From Odontesthes bonariensis (Eukaryota; Chordata; Actinopteri; Atheriniformes; Atherinopsidae), in NCBI RefSeq assembly GCF_027942865.1, contig NC_134507.1, positions 36,075,711-36,139,710 on the forward strand: 64,000 nucleotides of DNA. Reading direction: 5' to 3'. The notes under the pieces were generated by a model that worked only from the letters and a program-made list of their open reading frames with translations, was not told the origin of the DNA and ran no database searches. A program made the translations under genes and the position numbers. Positions within the stretch are counted from its first letter, which is position 1. The number at the start of each line of letters is the position of its first letter. Positions 21,752 to 32,866 of the stretch are shown here, one piece after another.

Positions 21752-22820
21752 TATGGCGTGATCTTTGTGCCACCAGGTTGAGCGCGCAGTGACACTGATT
21801 TGAGGGCACAGATCTATCTGAAGGAACAATCATTTTAAGCGTGTGCGTATGAATCTCACACACGCTCGCTCATAGGTGCTCGGAAACGCGCTCAACTCTG
21901 ACAAACTGCTCGCTCGAACGGCTCACTCAGCTCGCGCTCAGCTCTATCTCTCTGCGCTCGCAACTCTGTTAGTTGTATGTAAATGAGCCACACCACCAGC
22001 CAATCACAGACTGGTAGTTTTCACAGACTGGTATTTGTGTGATAAATAATAAAAAAAATAAAGAGGAAGAATTGTAATAATCATGTTAAAACTGGTGTAG
22101 TTGGGTGCTAGCTAGTTAGCCTACTGATTACTGTTGTAGGGTGTCACAAATATTTTAGAGAAAGAAACCTAACATCAACTTTTTTATTTGTTTCTCTTTA
22201 TATTCTTTTATGTATTTTTAATGCTTCTTCCACTCCCTGCTGCAATGCTTTTATTTTATGTAAAGCACTTTGAATTGTTTGTACATGAAATGTGTTACAA
22301 ATAAATTTGATTTGATCAAAATCTAAAACGGTAGAAAAATAAAACTACACCAGCTTAGGAAATTAAATGTTTGAAGTATTGAAGTGGTTGTTTTTACCTA
22401 GTAAGTTATGAACTATAGCAGCTGACCCACAGTGGGGTTTTTTAAACTTTTAAACTTTAAACTGATCAATTGTGTTATTGGTTTAATCTGTAATGGTTAC
22501 TGGTTTGACAAAAAAATATAACATCTAGTTTAATTCCTTTAGGGTGATGGTAGAAGTTCAATTGAGTCTGCATTGCAGACTCTGCAGTGATTGGCTGGTG
22601 GTGTGGCTCATTTACATATAACTAACAGAGTTGCGAGCGCAGAGAGATAGAGCTGAGCGCGAGCAGTTTGTCAGAATTGAGCGCGTGTCCGAGCACCTAT
22701 GAGCGAGCGTGTGTGAGATTCATACGCACACGCTTAAAATGATTGTTCCTTCAGATAGATCTGTGCCCTCAAATCAGTGTCACTGCGCGCTCAACCTGGT
22801 GGCACAAAGATCACGCCATA
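21752..22820. mobile_element. Foldback / long-TIR DNA element with 6-base target duplication
   Basis: The left arm (21752-22007) and right arm (22587-22820) are near-perfect inverted repeats of ~235-255 bases, starting TATGGCGTGATC. The direct repeat GTGTAG flanks both ends (21746-21751 and 22821-22826). The left arm carries a ~22-base extra segment. No transposase lies inside; the interior holds an L2-type tail. Six-base duplications are unusual among common fish DNA transposons, so I do not assign a superfamily. Confidence 0.82.
22180..22318 (+). mobile_element. L2-type LINE 3' end
   Basis: Matches, in opposite orientation, the 3' end of the L2 element at 30054-32588: the GTAAAGCACTTTGAATTG block, then ACAAATAAATTTGATTTGAT. 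It lies between the arms of the foldback element, so it is either cargo or a later insertion. Confidence 0.7.
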
Positions 22821-23062
22821 GTGTAGTAGCATAGATGCTTTCGCATCCTATGAGTCATGACGGCCCTAATTGCACACCGCAATAAGGGTAAATAGCCATT
22901 TACTGCAGGTGGGATGGACTAAATAGCCCAGTTACCTCCTCATCTCGCTCTTTTTGCGCTCCGTGCCCATATTATTTCCCAGCAGAGTGGCTGAGCTCAG
23001 GTGTCTTGCTCCGTGTGCGACACATAACCCAGTTGGTTTGAGGTGGTATTAATATTTTCAAA

Positions 23063-23353
23063 ATAAATTGGCAATTGGGAATAATTTATCAAGAACCCAT
23101 TTTAAATTTGGAACTTCATACCAATATTGTTCCACATGTAGTATCTATGTGGGGGAAAATTATGTTTGCAGATCAATGACCAAGAAAGAAGCATCTGTTT
23201 GTGAAAGTAGGATAGTTTTAAGGGGATTTTTTCAACATTATAATTACAAAGTAAAAAGAAATTTAGGCCTCCTAATTTAGAGAAAATTAAATTCGGTATG
23301 AAGTTCCAAATTGAAGATGTGTTCTTGATAAATTGTTTAAGCCAATTTATCCA
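23063..23353. repeat. Short inverted repeat with ~175-base spacer
   Basis: Arms of about 58 bases at 23063-23122 and 23296-23353 share AATTTATCAAGAAC and TTTGGAACTTCATACC in opposite orientation. It overlaps the end of the hAT remnant, so it may be part of that element or a small MITE. Confidence 0.6.
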
Positions 23354-23455
23354 TAAGGTCACTGTGAGTGTTCATAATGGCCAAATGTGTTAGTCTCTCC
23401 TGCGTCATGGTGCTGCGCAGCCAGGTTTTCAGGCTGAGACAGAGCGCTCAGATGC
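23346..23455 (-). pseudogene. hAT transposase C-terminal dimerisation segment (remnant)
   Basis: Minus-strand translation gives LKTWLRSTMTQERLTHLAI followed by MNTHSDLMDKL, the pattern of the hAT C-terminal dimerisation region (ZMYM/KIAA-type hAT transposases). Nothing upstream is readable for long, so this is a fragment. Confidence 0.6.
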
Positions 23456-23917
23456 CGTGACAGATATGGGCAGGGCCAGGGAAAGCCTGATGATCTTCTC
23501 CACCTCTGACAGCATGGAGCGGGGTTGGTGCTGCAAGGTTTGCAGGATGGACCCCTTTGCAGGAAAGCCCTCCTCTGTCCCCCGTCCCTACACACAACTA
23601 TAAAGAATGTGAAAGGGACAAAGGGCCTCCTTACACTGGAGGGCAAAGTTGTTCAGGTATCTTGATTTGTCTTCATCAGAAGAACACACTAACACACTCA
23701 GATAAATTACCGTGCTTAATTGTAATTCAGAGATACAAACATTTTAGGTAGACAAAGTAATGCAGTAAAAATCTGTGATTTTCTTGTAAACAACAGACTT
23801 TCTGTAGCTTTATTGTCTAATGACCAGTATTTGAAATGTTTTATTACAGAAAAGCTGTTGCAATGACATGTTTAGGTCTAATTAGATCACTAAGTGATTG
23901 AACTTGTTCTTATTTAG
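23456..23917. other. No gene recognised
   Basis: Contains degraded sequence 5' of the hAT remnant and an AT-rich stretch ending in the polypyrimidine tract and AG before the exon at 23918. Confidence 0.4.
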
Positions 23918-24278
23918 CTCTCAGCTGTGAAAAAGGTCCGCAGTGGGAGAGAGGAGGTCCCGCTGCGTGAGGTGAAGCTGCAGCAGGTAAGACCAGAGAA
24001 CGGGAGGATTGGAGAGGAGGGACAACCTCTGTGGTTTCTAGATAAGGGAAGATAAAATAAGATAACTTTCATATTCTGTGAGTACCTTAGTAGTCTATGG
24101 GAGTGTGCTAACTGTCTCTTTCTGTGGCGCTGGTTGTTTATATGTTTACTGTGGTCACTTGTAGGCTGCACATTACAGAGTAATCTCTGGTGCCTTTATA
24201 GTTCTGACATCTCATACTGTGTTCTGTACAGGATAAAGCTTCTGCCTCCCTCATGCTGTGGCGGGAAGCTGCAGTCCT

Positions 24279-25909
24279 GGGCCCTCATTTATCATTAGTG
24301 CGTAGAATCCCTTCTAAATCCTGTCGTATGAGTGAAATTTAGAATGTGCCCAAGTACAAAAAAATCGGCATTCATCAAACGTTCTTAGACAGGTCGTACG
24401 CACACTGGTAGGTAATCTGCAATGATAAATACCACACCTGTGAGTTCACCTTGCGCGGGCACGAGCAGACTAATTTGCATCATGGAACGCCCCCAAGTAA
24501 CCATATATGGCACCAACATTCCCTTTAAAAGCCACCGGAACTTGCTTGCTTGCGCTTGACTCAGAGCGCGGATCTCGAAAACACATGAGAAGCTATACAG
24601 AATCATACGCGGCGGACAGCACAGCTTTATGCCAATTACGCACACAGGCTCCACACCTCCACACACGCATCACGTCTGCAATCATAACTCATTAGGGGAA
24701 ATCACATTTTGCCAATATTTTAGAGACCCCCCAACATTTCCCAAATCATGTTTTCGGGGGGTCTCGGATCACCCGAGTCCCCCGTAGTTCGAACTCTGAA
24801 TATAACCAATGTTGCAAACATGCTGCGCAACACTCACCAATAAGCCATCCATCTTCAACAGCTCCTTCTTGTAAACGAAGACCCACGGAGCTGTTCTGCA
24901 AAATAAAGGATGCGTCCCCCCTGGCCATCACTGTCGCATATAAGCTGTACATTAATGGAGCGCTTCCCCTTCCAATTCACGAGGTTGTATTCGTGCTGTG
25001 ATGGTGCTTTTAGTGCGACGTGAGTGCAGTCTATTGCTCCTATCACGTTGGGGAACTGCGCGATACCATAAAAACCTCGCTTAATGTCTGCCTGGCGTGG
25101 ACTAAGGGAAGGCAATCGAATGTAAGTCGGGGCCAAAGAAATAATCGCATCCAACACTGTGGGCAGAATTCAGCTCATGGACGGCTGAGAAATGCCGCAT
25201 CGATCTCCTACCTCGCGCTGAAACGTACCTGTAGCCAAAAAGCCCAGAGTGGACAGCACCTGTGTATGCACAGGTATGGCTTGCGTGCGCTTAGTTTCTC
25301 GCTCGAGAAATGGCCCCAATTCACGGCAGAGGTTGAGCAATATATGTTTTTGAAATCTGAACCTGCTTAGAAGCCACTCACTACTTTCTGCCAATAAATC
25401 TGCACGCTCCCTAAACACGCGCTCCCTCCGTAGCGCACGGTTTTCCAGATCCTCAAGCAATGCAAGATGGGCCATGTTGCGTTCTGAATGGCATGTCCTA
25501 CGTGTGCCTTTTATACCCATATCAATTAAACTAGGCTGATTATTGTCAGGTCTTCTGGTGAAACAATTATTGTTACACTCTGAATGAAATGCAATGAACG
25601 CCAGGTAGGTCTAATGCACCGTGCTTTGGAATTGCATAGGCTACGCGGACCCAAACGCCGTCAGACACACTGTAATGCAACAATTGAATGAACATTGTAA
25701 TATTCCCCTGTGCAGCGATCAACACCATTTGCAGTTTCGTAATTCTACCACTAGGCAATGTGCGTAAGCATGGTCAAAACTATGCGTAGATTTAGGCACA
25801 TTTCTAAGTTCAAGTACATGTTCATAAATCCCACACTTTGCTCAGGAATGATCGCACGCACGCTTTACGCACAGATCTGTTCCTAAGAACGCTTGATAAA
25901 TGAGGGGCC
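24279..25909 (-). mobile_element. PIF/Harbinger transposon
   Basis: Inverted ends GGGCCCTCATTTATCA (left) and TGATAAATGAGGGGCC (right) bound 1.63 kb that encodes a HARBI1-type transposase on the minus strand. It sits inside an exon of the gene fragment at 23918-26807. A clean 3-base target duplication is not evident (TGG against AGG). Confidence 0.85.
24746..25520 (-). pseudogene. HARBI1-like transposase, interrupted
   Basis: The N-terminal part (25170-25520) ends GDRCGISQPSMS, then an in-frame TGA at 25170-25172, then ILPTVLDAIISLAPTYIRLP and FPNVIGAIDCTHVALKAPS in the same frame. FPNVIGAIDCTH is the conserved block around the first catalytic Asp of the DDE nuclease. The C-terminal part (NSSVGLRLQEGAVEDGWLIG) loses the frame before the GDSGYPL motif, and the last third is missing. 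One stop plus a C-terminal break make it inactive. Confidence 0.85.
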
Positions 25910-26044
25910 AGGAGCTGGACCTCGGCAGCCAGTGCAGGATTACCCACTTAAAGTCCAACATGGATGCAGGAGGGGACTTCCTGCACACAACACCCTACAG
26001 CAATGTAGAAGTAAAAAGCATTCTAATTCATCTAATCTAAAAAC

Positions 26045-26540
26045 ACATTCTAATCAGAATCAGAATGAGCTTTATTTGTTTTCTCTGTGGTTCAAACATG
26101 TAAAAGGCCACATGAAGTTTGGAGGTCTGCAGCAATTGACTCTGCAGAAAGGTCGCCAACCTTCTGCAGAGTCCATTGCTACAGACCTCCAAACCCGCTC
26201 TGTCATTTTACGTGGCCGACCACTTGGTGGCTGAGCTGCTGGCGTTCCCAGTCGCTTCCACTTTGTTCTAACACCACTGACAGCTGACTGTGGGATATTT
26301 AGGAGCGAGGAAATGTCTCCACTGGACTTGTTGCACAGGTGGCATCCTATCATGGCACCACGCTGGAATCCACTGAGCTCCTGAGAGCGAGCCGTTCTTT
26401 CACAGATGTTTGTAGAAACAGTCTGCATGCCGAGGGGCTTGCATTTCTACACCTGTGGCCATGGAAGTGATGGGAACACCTGAATATAATTATCTGGATG
26501 AGTGAGTGAATACTTTTGGCAATCTAGTGTATATTATACA
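26045..26540 (-). mobile_element. Tc1/mariner fragment
   Basis: Minus-strand translation gives a helix-turn-helix region (SSLLNIPQSAVSGVRTKWKR then GTPAAQPPSGRPRKMTER), typical of Tc1 transposase N-termini. The right border has ATACTTTTGGCAATCTAGTG, the usual Tc1-family end. The catalytic domain is deleted. Confidence 0.75.
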
Positions 26541-26807
26541 GACATAAAATGGCAAATGATCTGACACAATTGAGAAAGAGATTAAAGAAATAAACAAGGA
26601 GTAAGAAAGGGGTTTAATATCTAGCTGCAAGGTATTATGGGACATAAGTGCTGTTTGTTTTGGCAGGTGCTGATTGTGACTGATGAGGCAGCTGGAGTGG
26701 AGGTGATGGGCGTGATGGAGAGCAGCACAAGGGGAGAGCTGGAGCTCCTCATGTCCAGCACCGAAGTCTTTTATATTTCCCAGGACTTGTGGGAGCCCTT
26801 GAAAAGG

Positions 26808-27207
26808 GTAAAGTCTTTCTAAATATAAAATATATTTGAAAAATAAATTTCATATATATGTATATAGTTTACACATAGTTAATATTGTTTTATGTTCTAT
26901 TTTTATTAATGACGTTTCTTTGAAAATATAATAAAAATGAATTTAAATCCAGCATTTGGCTCAGTTGTATTGCTGTGGTAATATAGTCTGTGAAGATGAA
27001 GTGAAGATAAAAACTCTCCCAACCAAGGCTCAGCTCTGAAATACTACTGAGAGGAATTTCAGATGTGAGATGGTGACAGAGGGAGGACACCTGGAAGAAA
27101 CCCTGGACACAATCAGACTTCAGATTTATTCATCTATTCAATAAAGATATATTTCAGTACTCTGTTTTAACGTAACATATAACAGTACAGATGCACATGT
27201 TCATTTA
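26808..27207. other. AT-rich, no gene recognised
   Basis: Follows a splice donor (GTAAAG) of the preceding exon; no further exon could be identified. Confidence 0.4.
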
Positions 27208-27740
27208 TTTGTCATTTCAGTTCAGTTTTATTAACACAGACACAATTAAAAGAAGTAGCTTAGCTAAGGAATCCTACAAAATGCACCGTAACTTCTGTTC
27301 AATCCCGAGCACGCACAGAACTGTGGGAACAAAAAACTCCGTTTTAACAGGAAGAAACCTCCATCAGAACCAGAACCAGGAAGGGCGGCCATCTGCCTGG
27401 AGCAGCTGGGGCTGAGAGGACAGAAAAGAGGGGACAACAAGCAGCGTAACACCAGGCCAGGGACACCTGCTGAGAGAGAGAAACAAGTTAATGACAACAA
27501 TGATGTCACATGTACATGGAGAGGAGAGGTGCATCATGGGAGCTCCCCCAGCAGGCTGGGCCTATAGCAGCAGAACTATGGGATGTTTCAGGCTCACCTG
27601 ATCCATCCCTAACTATAAGCTTCATCAGAAAGGAAAGTTTTAAGCCTGATCTTAAAAGTAGAGAGGGTGTCTGCTTCCTGAAGCCAAACTGGCAGCTGGT
27701 TCCACAGAGAGGGGCCTGATAACGGAAGGCTCTGCTCTGC
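27208..27740 (-). repeat. Fish interspersed repeat R1, copy 1
   Basis: Shares the CAGGAAGAAACCTCCATCAG block and the following GGAAGGGCGGCCATCTGCC with copies at 39500-40004 and 63185-63650. Related copies end in (TTGAA)n next to a TATAAAT run, as non-autonomous LINE-like repeats do. Non-coding. Confidence 0.6.
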
Positions 27741-28408
27741 CATTTACACAAAAGGGGGAGATTAACATTATGCAGGACAGGTCCGATCCCTCGGTCAGTA
27801 TATATCTCATTGAAATTTGACTGTATCCATTGAACTTATGATAGAATCATGCACCGTATTAGTCATTTTGGGGAACTCTGATTAAAGTTTTAATAATGTC
27901 TCTTGCTGAGATTACATTTTATAACATTTAAGTCTAACACACCATGTTATTGTGATAAAATGAAAGGTTACGACTCTTAAATAACAGCACAACAGCTACA
28001 AGACGTCCAGGTTACACATATAACAGGGCTAAAACTGACAGGATTTCAGGTGAAAAACACTTTGAAAGATGGAAGTTGTAATAATCCTAAACCTGTCACT
28101 TGATTTCATTGTAAGACACAATTTTTTTTTGTACTATTAACAAAATTTCAACAAACTGCTTAACTTTAAAAATTTCACAAAAATGTGCACAATCGTCACT
28201 TGACGGATAAACATACATTCATATTTATATATAAATATCTGTTGTTGTAATATAATGTAAATGTAATATAAATATCTCAAGTGTTTCCAGTTAAAGCGAG
28301 TCTGCCATGTCAGCAGAAAGTATTACCTTATTGCTGAATATACTGTCCTGTTCCTGTGGGCAGTGTCAGTGATTGACAGATAAAGCAGCCAATCAGCACA
28401 TGATGTTC
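27741..28408. other. No gene recognised
   Basis: AT-rich; the coding frame of the helicase remnant appears only after 28408. Confidence 0.4.
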
Positions 28409-30053
28409 GCTGCAGGGCAGCTGCTTACTCGTGTGTACAGTATCTGACTAAATACATCCCAAAGAAGGAAAGTGGTCTGTCAGAGTACCTGCAAACTGTC
28501 ATGGAGAATTCCAACATGGACAGAGTTAATGAGTGTGATGAGATGAGAGCTGTCATGCAGGCTTACTCCAGAAAGAGAGAGATCAGTGCTCAGGAGTGTG
28601 TGACTCGTGCATGTGGAATAAAGATGAAGAAGTGCTCACGCAGTGTTGTGTTCATTCCTACTGATGACAATCCAGTGAAAATGAGTCGGCCCATGTCATT
28701 CTTGGAGGACACCCCGTCAGAGTCTTGTAATGTCTGGATGACGAGTTTGAGTGACAAATACAAAGCCAGACCCGAGACCCCAGAGTATGAGGAGATGTGC
28801 TCGGCTGATTTTGCTGCTGCCTGCAGGTTTGTCAGTGCAGACCACTCAAAGCGGGATGGTGTTTCACCACTTCTGAATGAGCTGGGATTTGTCCAAAGGC
28901 GGAAAAATGATAAGCCCTCTGTCATCAGATATTACCAATGTTCCAAGGAGAAACACCCCGAGCAGTTTTATGCCAGATTACTGAGACTGTACCTTCCTCA
29001 CCGATCCGAGTATGAAATACCAAGTGCCCATCTTCCAACCTACGAGTCTTTGTACAACTCTGGCTGGGTGCAGCTGCCAGGCTCAAACCGTCCTGAGAGC
29101 GTGAAAAGCATTATACAAACACACAGAGACTAATATGAGAAACACACTGAGGAGATTGAGAATGCACTTGTAGAGTTTGAGGAGAGCAGAGAGCATGTGA
29201 TGGATGAATGGTGTAATCTGGCTCCTGAATCTGAAGTTGTGATGATGAGCTGCAGCAAAGAGAGCCAGACGATGAGCAGGAACATGTGCCCGACTATTGT
29301 CCTCAGTCTGCTGCTGTGACAGAACTGAGAGCCATCAGAGAACCCCCAGCTGTGGATCCAGCTGTGCTGCGGCAGATGTATCAGAACCTGAAGCAGAAGC
29401 AGGCCTGTGTGTTCCATGCTATCAGAGACTGCTGCATTAAACTTGTGTGTGGCCTAAATCCAGAGCAGTTTTTCTTTTATGTCAACGGTGGTGCAGGAAC
29501 AGGAAAGTCCCACCTGATGAAATGCATTTACTCAGAGGCATCTAAGATACTGAGCAAACTGCAGCTACATGCAGAGGAGTTTGACATATCAAAGCCAACT
29601 GTTTTACTCTCTTCTTTCACTGGAACTGCAGCTTTCAGCATCTGTGGCACAACACTGCACTCTCTGCTGAAGCTTCCACGCAGTCTGAAAGCACCAATCC
29701 AAGGACTCGCTAACCAACTGGATGAACTCAGATCTGAACCTTTTAATGCTCAAATCATCATTATCGATGAGATCTCCATGGTTTCAAAGCCTCTTTTTGC
29801 TTATGTGGACGCACGACTGAAACAGATCAAAGGCAATCAGAGAGCGTTTGGTGGAATGTCAGTTTTAGCTGTTGGAGATTTCTATCAGCTGCCGCCTGTG
29901 CGCCAGTCTAAACCTCTGTGTGTACACGACCCAGCAGATACTGACCTGTGGCAGGAACATTTTCAGATGATCACTCTGACTGAGATCATGAGACAGAAGG
30001 ATGATGTTGCCTTTGCAGACGTGCTGAACAGGATTGGGGTGAAACCAAAGGCA
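28409..30053 (+). pseudogene. Helitron-type Pif1 helicase remnant
   Basis: The frame starts near 28409 (AAYSCVQYLTKYIPKKESG). The first part (28501-29133) resembles the linker of Helitron polyproteins. The second (29286-30053) is a superfamily-1 Pif1 helicase: Walker A GGAGTGKSHLMK, motif Ia SSFTGTAAF, Walker B IIIIDEISMV, motif III VGDFYQLPP and a following EIMRQKD. There is one stop at 29131-29133 and a frame change near 29240. The C-terminal helicase motifs are missing because an L2 LINE abuts at 30054. The N-terminal Rep nuclease was not found. Helitron origin is inferred from the linker plus Pif1 order; a host PIF1 gene is unlikely. Confidence 0.75.
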
Positions 30054-32588
30054 GATCAAATCAAAATCAAATCAAATTTATTTATATAGCACATTTCATG
30101 TACAAACAGTTCAAAGTGCTTTACATAAAATAAAAGCATTGCAGCAGGGAGTGCAAGAAGCATTAAAAATACATAAAAGAATATAAAGAGAAACAAATAA
30201 AATCATTTAAATGAATTTAAAAACAGGCAACAGTCTAGATAAGTTAAAAGATATTTCATGCATAGACACATGAGAAAAGAAATGTCTTTAACCTGGATTT
30301 AAAAATGTCTACATTTGGTGAAAGTTTAATCTCCACTGGCAGTTTGTTCCACTTGTTTGCAGCATAACAGCTAAATGCTGCTTCTCCATGTTTAGTCTGG
30401 ACTCTGGACTGGACCAGCTGACCTGAGCCCTTGGATCTAAGAGCTCTGCTGGGTTTATATTCTCTGAACATATCACAGATGTATTTTGGGCCTAAACCGT
30501 TCTGGGATTTGTAAACCATCAGCAGGCTTTTAAAATCTATTCTGTGACTGACTGGAAGCCAGTGTAAAGATTTTAAAACTGGTGTGATGTGTTCAGATCT
30601 CTTAGTCCGGGTTAAAACTCTAGCAGCAGCGTTCTGGATGAGCTGCAGATGTTTTTTTGGGAAGTCCAGTTAAAAGAGCATTACAGTAATCGAGTCTACT
30701 GGAGATGAATGCATGGTTGGGTTTCTCCTGGTCTTTTTGGGAGAGGAAACCTTTAATTCTGTTGATGTTTCTGAGGTGGTAAAAAGCTGCCTTGGTGACA
30801 GCTTTGATGTGGCTGCTGAAAGTCAGATCTGAGTCTATCAACACTCCGAGGTTACGAACTTGGTCAGTGATTGTAAGGTCCAGAGTCTCAAGATATTTAC
30901 CAACGCTGAACCTCTTCTCTTTGCTACCAAACAGAATGATCTCAGTTTTGTCTTCATTTAATTGTAGAAAATTCTCTCTCATCCAGGTGTTTACTTCCTC
31001 CAGACACTGACACAGTACGTCTGCTGGGCTGCAGTCGTCCGGTGACAGAGACACATAAAGTTGTGTATCGTCTGCATAACTGTGATAATTGATGTTAAAA
31101 TTCTGCAATATCTGACCCAAAGGGAGCATATACAAGTTAAACAGAAGAGGTCCAAGAATTGACCCCTGGGGGACTCCACAAGTCATGGCCACTCGCTCAG
31201 ATTCATAGCTGCCAATTGTAACAAAATAACTCCGGCCTTCTAAGTAGGACCTGAACCAGTTAAGGACCGCTCCAGAAAGTCCAACCCAGTTTTCCAGCCT
31301 GTGCAACAGGATTCTGTGATCTATAGTATCAAACGCAGCACTGAGGTCCAACAGAACCAGGACTGAAACATTACCAGAATCAGTATTCAACCTAATGTCG
31401 TTTAACACTTTGACCAGAGCTGTTTCAGTGCTGTGATGACGTCTGAAGCCTGATTGAAAGTTATCAAGACTTCCACTTTCATTCAGAAAGTCGTTGAGCT
31501 GGTTAAATACAACTTTCTTAATCATCTTAGATATAAAAGAGAGGTTAGAGACAGGTCTGTAGTTGTTCATCATAGAGGCGTCTTGAGTTCTCTTCTTTAG
31601 GAGTGGCTTAATGGCAGCTGTCTTTAGTGACTTTGGAAAAATGCCTGATGCCAGTGAGCTGTTAACTATTCGTAGGAGATCACTTTCTACTGAGGTAAAA
31701 ACAGTTTTTAAAAAGTCGGATGGTGTTATGTCCAGAGAACAAGTTGTTGATTTCAGATGCCGAACTGTTTCCTCTAGGATTTTTAAATTAACAATATTAA
31801 ATTGTGACATAACGTCAGAGTTATTTCTAGGTTTTAGACACAGATTAGTTTTCTTGTTTGTCTGTGTTGCGTGAATGTTTTGTCTAATCGTTTTGATTTT
31901 TTGGCTAAAAAAGTTGGCAAATTCGTTGCATTTCTCAGTGGAAAGGAGGTCTGGGTTTGACTGTTTAGGAGGATTTGGGAGTTTTTCAACCATAGCAAAC
32001 AGAGTTCGAGACTTGTTGACATTCTTATTAATCATTTCAGATAAATGCAGCTGTCTGGCCTTGCACAGCTCATTGTTATAACTACGCAGGCTTTCTTTGT
32101 ACAGCTCATAGTGAATCTGAAGCTTTGTTTTCTTCCATTTACGTTCAGCTTTCCTGCATTCTCTTTTCAGGTTTTTGACCGTAGTGGTGTTTCTCCATGG
32201 GGTTTTCTGTTTGATCAAGGTGCTCTTGATTCTTATCGATGCAACAGCTTCCATTACATTCAAAATTTTCAAGTTGAAATGATCCAGCAGTACTTCAACC
32301 GACTCTGCGCTGATTGTTGGTAACATAGCTATGGCCTCCCTAAACTGAGCACTTGTGTTCTCATTAATGTACCTCTTCTTAACTGAGAAGCTGGTTGTTT
32401 GAACATTCTGAGTGATCAATAAATCAAATAAAATACAAAAATGGACAGACAAGGCCAAATCAATAACAACAACAGAAGAAATATCAACACCTTTAGAAAT
32501 GACCAGGTCCAGAATGTGACCTCGAAGGTGGGTAGGTTGTGTTACAGGCAGAAAATGAAGCCGAGAGAATAAAACAGGTGTCAAAATT
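30054..32588 (-). mobile_element. L2-clade LINE, 5'-truncated (L2-A)
   Basis: The 3' end is at 30054 with an AAATCAAATC-type tail. A 654-codon frame (30620-32584) carries the end of the endonuclease domain ([12 protein letters not shown], with SVHF where SDHF is usual) and reverse transcriptase motifs [53 protein letters not shown] and YADDTQLYV. After a frame change near 30620 the C-terminus continues at 30256-30519. The 5' endonuclease is mostly lost. The insertion lies downstream of the NLR gene and cuts the helicase remnant. Confidence 0.88.
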
Positions 32589-32728
32589 TAGACTGTGGCT
32601 GTTCTTTGAATTCAGATGGAACTGAAGGTTTATGGATTGTTTCCATTACTGATAATTTCTAACCCAACTTTCACAATATTATAGCAAAGGGAGAAAAACA
32701 CAGAATACCAACACACACCAACAGGATA

Positions 32729-32734
32729 CACATG

Positions 32735-32798
<64 letters not shown>

Positions 32799-32799
32799 C
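32729..32799. repeat. (ATC)n microsatellite
   Basis: About 22 uninterrupted ATC/CAT units, just 3' of the NLR stop codon (within its probable 3' UTR on the minus strand). Confidence 0.97.
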
Positions 32800-32856
32800 T
32801 CAGTCACACAAGCTGCTGCTGCTTCATCCTCTCAGGTCGCATCGTCCTGTTCACCA

Positions 32857-32866
32857 TCACTTCCAT
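32857..32866 (-). CDS. NLRC3-like exon 9 (stop)
   Basis: After acceptor CTACAG the frame reads R-W-K-stop (TGA at 32857-32859). The exon continues as 3' UTR. The very short terminal coding part fits an NLR without a B30.2 domain, but alternative downstream splicing cannot be excluded. Confidence 0.6.

Larger units (their letters stand above)
23918..26807 (+). pseudogene. Three-exon gene fragment, possible OB-fold (RPA-like) protein, middle exon hit by Harbinger
   Basis: Three segments read as consecutive phase-0 exons with AG/GT borders: 23918-23986 (23 codons), 24232-24280 plus 25913-26010 (49 codons if the transposon is ignored) and 26667-26807 (47 codons). The product contains KASASLMLWREAAVLELDL and CRITHLKSN, then VLIVTDEAAGVEVMGVM. 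The first part resembles the beta-strand pattern of single-stranded-DNA-binding OB folds, in which 'LTLW' motifs are common. I cannot name the family. A Harbinger element splits exon 2, so this copy is broken. A Helitron-type helicase remnant follows on the same strand at 28409; Helitrons sometimes carry RPA-like genes, so the two may have belonged together. Confidence 0.45.

Noticed and set aside
21497-21829. 110-codon minus-strand frame
   Set aside because: It crosses the left border of the foldback element, so it cannot be a conserved gene; no domain.
23557-23751. 64-codon plus-strand frame and overlapping minus frame
   Set aside because: Overlaps the hAT remnant region; composition and lack of motifs indicate chance frames.
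32729-32799. CRISPR-like or regulatory repeat
   Set aside because: Simple ATC trinucleotide microsatellite without spacers.
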